Part shown: one piece after another, positions 63,472 to 64,000 of the stretch | Layout of the letters: every line of letters starts with the position of its first letter | How positions within the stretch are numbered: the first letter of the stretch is position 1 | NCBI RefSeq assembly: GCF_016863255.1 | Contig: NZ_BOON01000034.1 | Coordinates: forward strand, 86,045 to 150,044 | Direction: 5' to 3' | Origin: Planosporangium mesophilum | GTDB taxonomy: Bacteria; Actinomycetota; Actinomycetes; Mycobacteriales; Micromonosporaceae | DNA: 64,000 nt | Notes under the pieces: generated by a model | The model's input: only the letters and a program-made list of their open reading frames with translations | What the model was told of the DNA's origin: nothing | Database searches by the model: none | Program-made: the position numbers and the translations under genes

Positions 63472-63918
63472 TCAGCCCTCCCCTCGTACGACCAGCCTGG
63501 ACCAGACCGTGACGACCGGCTCGCCGTCCTCGGTCGCCACCTCGGTACGGGTGGTGACGAAGTCGTGCCCGGCCCGTGAGGTGATCTCGTCGACCGTGCA
63601 GACGCAGGTCAACCGGTCCCCCGCGTACACCGGGCGGGTGTAGCTGAACCGCTGGTCGCCATGCACCACCCGGCTGTAGTCGATGCCCAGCGCCGGGTCG
63701 TCGATGATCTGGGCGCCGGCGCTCATGGTCATGACGATCGGGAAGGTCGGCGGCGCGACGACATCGGGGTGCCCGAGGGCGCGAGCGGCGGCCGGGTCGG
63801 TGTGCGCCGGGTCGGTGGCGCCGACCGCGGCGGCGAACTCCCGGATCTTCTCGCGGCCGACCTCGTAGCTCGGCGTCGGCGGGTAGGTACGACCGACGAA
63901 GGAAGGGTCCAACGGCAT
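63472..63918 (-). CDS. FAS1-like (HadA/HadC-like) dehydratase subunit
   Basis: A 148-residue hot-dog fold protein (MPLDPSFVGRTYPPTPSYEV; AVGATDPAHTDPAAARALGH; VVAPPTFPIVMTM) of the non-catalytic partner type that lacks the full hydratase motif. Start ATG 63918. In actinobacteria the pair lies upstream of tRNA-Trp and downstream of rpmG; rpmG is expected just beyond the window edge (81 nt remain, without a gene). Confidence 0.85.
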   Translation of the reverse strand: MPLDPSFVGRTYPPTPSYEVGREKIREFAAAVGATDPAHTDPAAARALGHPDVVAPPTFPIVMTMSAGAQIIDDPALGIDYSRVVHGDQRFSYTRPVYAGDRLTCVCTVDEITSRAGHDFVTTRTEVATEDGEPVVTVWSRLVVRGEG

Positions 63919-64000
63919 GGCCTGAACCTACCGGCTCGCTACCTGGATCCGGGCCATGGCAGGGCCCGGAAGCGGAAGTGGCGGCCACCCCGGTACCGGG

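Overview
The window is about 64 kb of very GC-rich DNA from an actinobacterium. Codon use, GTG/TTG starts, zinc-type S14 and L36, a TTG-started rpoB, the mycothiol/mycolate-style HadA/HadB-like pair beside tRNA-Trp, and many Asp/Ala/Pro-rich secreted proteins all fit Actinomycetota. A Micromonosporaceae-like genome is my best guess, but that is an inference from general knowledge and not from a search. Almost every gene lies on the minus strand, so the natural reading direction is right to left.

Reading right to left: a two-gene MaoC-fold dehydratase pair (63.9-63.1 kb), tRNA-Trp, secE-nusG, rplK-rplA, an ABC exporter pair, rplJ-rplL, rpoB-rpoC, two small Pro/Gly-rich or membrane proteins, the str operon (rpsL-rpsG-fusA-tuf), the S10 and spc operons (rpsJ to rplO), secY-adk-map, a DUF1707 protein, infA-rpmJ-rpsM-rpsK-rpsD-rpoA-rplQ, and truA. 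This is a compact transcription/translation/secretion block with tight gene overlaps, several consensus promoters (for example -35 TTGACC, 17 bp, -10 TACTCT before rpsL; TTGACC, 17 bp, TATCGT before rplM) and strong GC hairpin terminators.

Left of truA the window becomes more mixed: a large Pro-rich single-pass membrane protein, an RsmC-like methyltransferase, an ABC-F ATPase, a ThiD-like kinase, a HemD-winged helix fusion, a lipoprotein, then rplM-rpsI, glmM, a short-chain dehydrogenase, glmS, acpS, the NAD(P)HX repair enzyme nnr, a tandemly duplicated LppX-like lipoprotein pair, alanine racemase, and the t6A tRNA modification cluster (tsaE-tsaB-rimI-tsaD) ending in an ABM-fold protein. At the far left are a 35-residue hydrophobic peptide gene with a very strong ribosome binding site, a YbaK editing deacylase, a small anchored hypothetical protein and the 3' end of a THUMP-domain methyltransferase.

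No CRISPR array, phage, transposon or obvious new defence or biosynthetic system is visible; most of the window is conserved housekeeping DNA. The most interesting items are regulatory or evolutionary: an element identical over 25 nt in the rpsL and rpsJ leaders and over 18 nt upstream of infA; mutually exclusive CCTTGG/CCAAGG pairings followed by hairpins and a T tract in the rpoB leader; a plus-strand intrinsic terminator with a candidate small RNA promoter between rpoC and a membrane gene; the fossil 3' end of nnr trapped between the two duplicated lipoprotein genes, with an expanded 22-bp hairpin repeat; and the 35-residue peptide gene.
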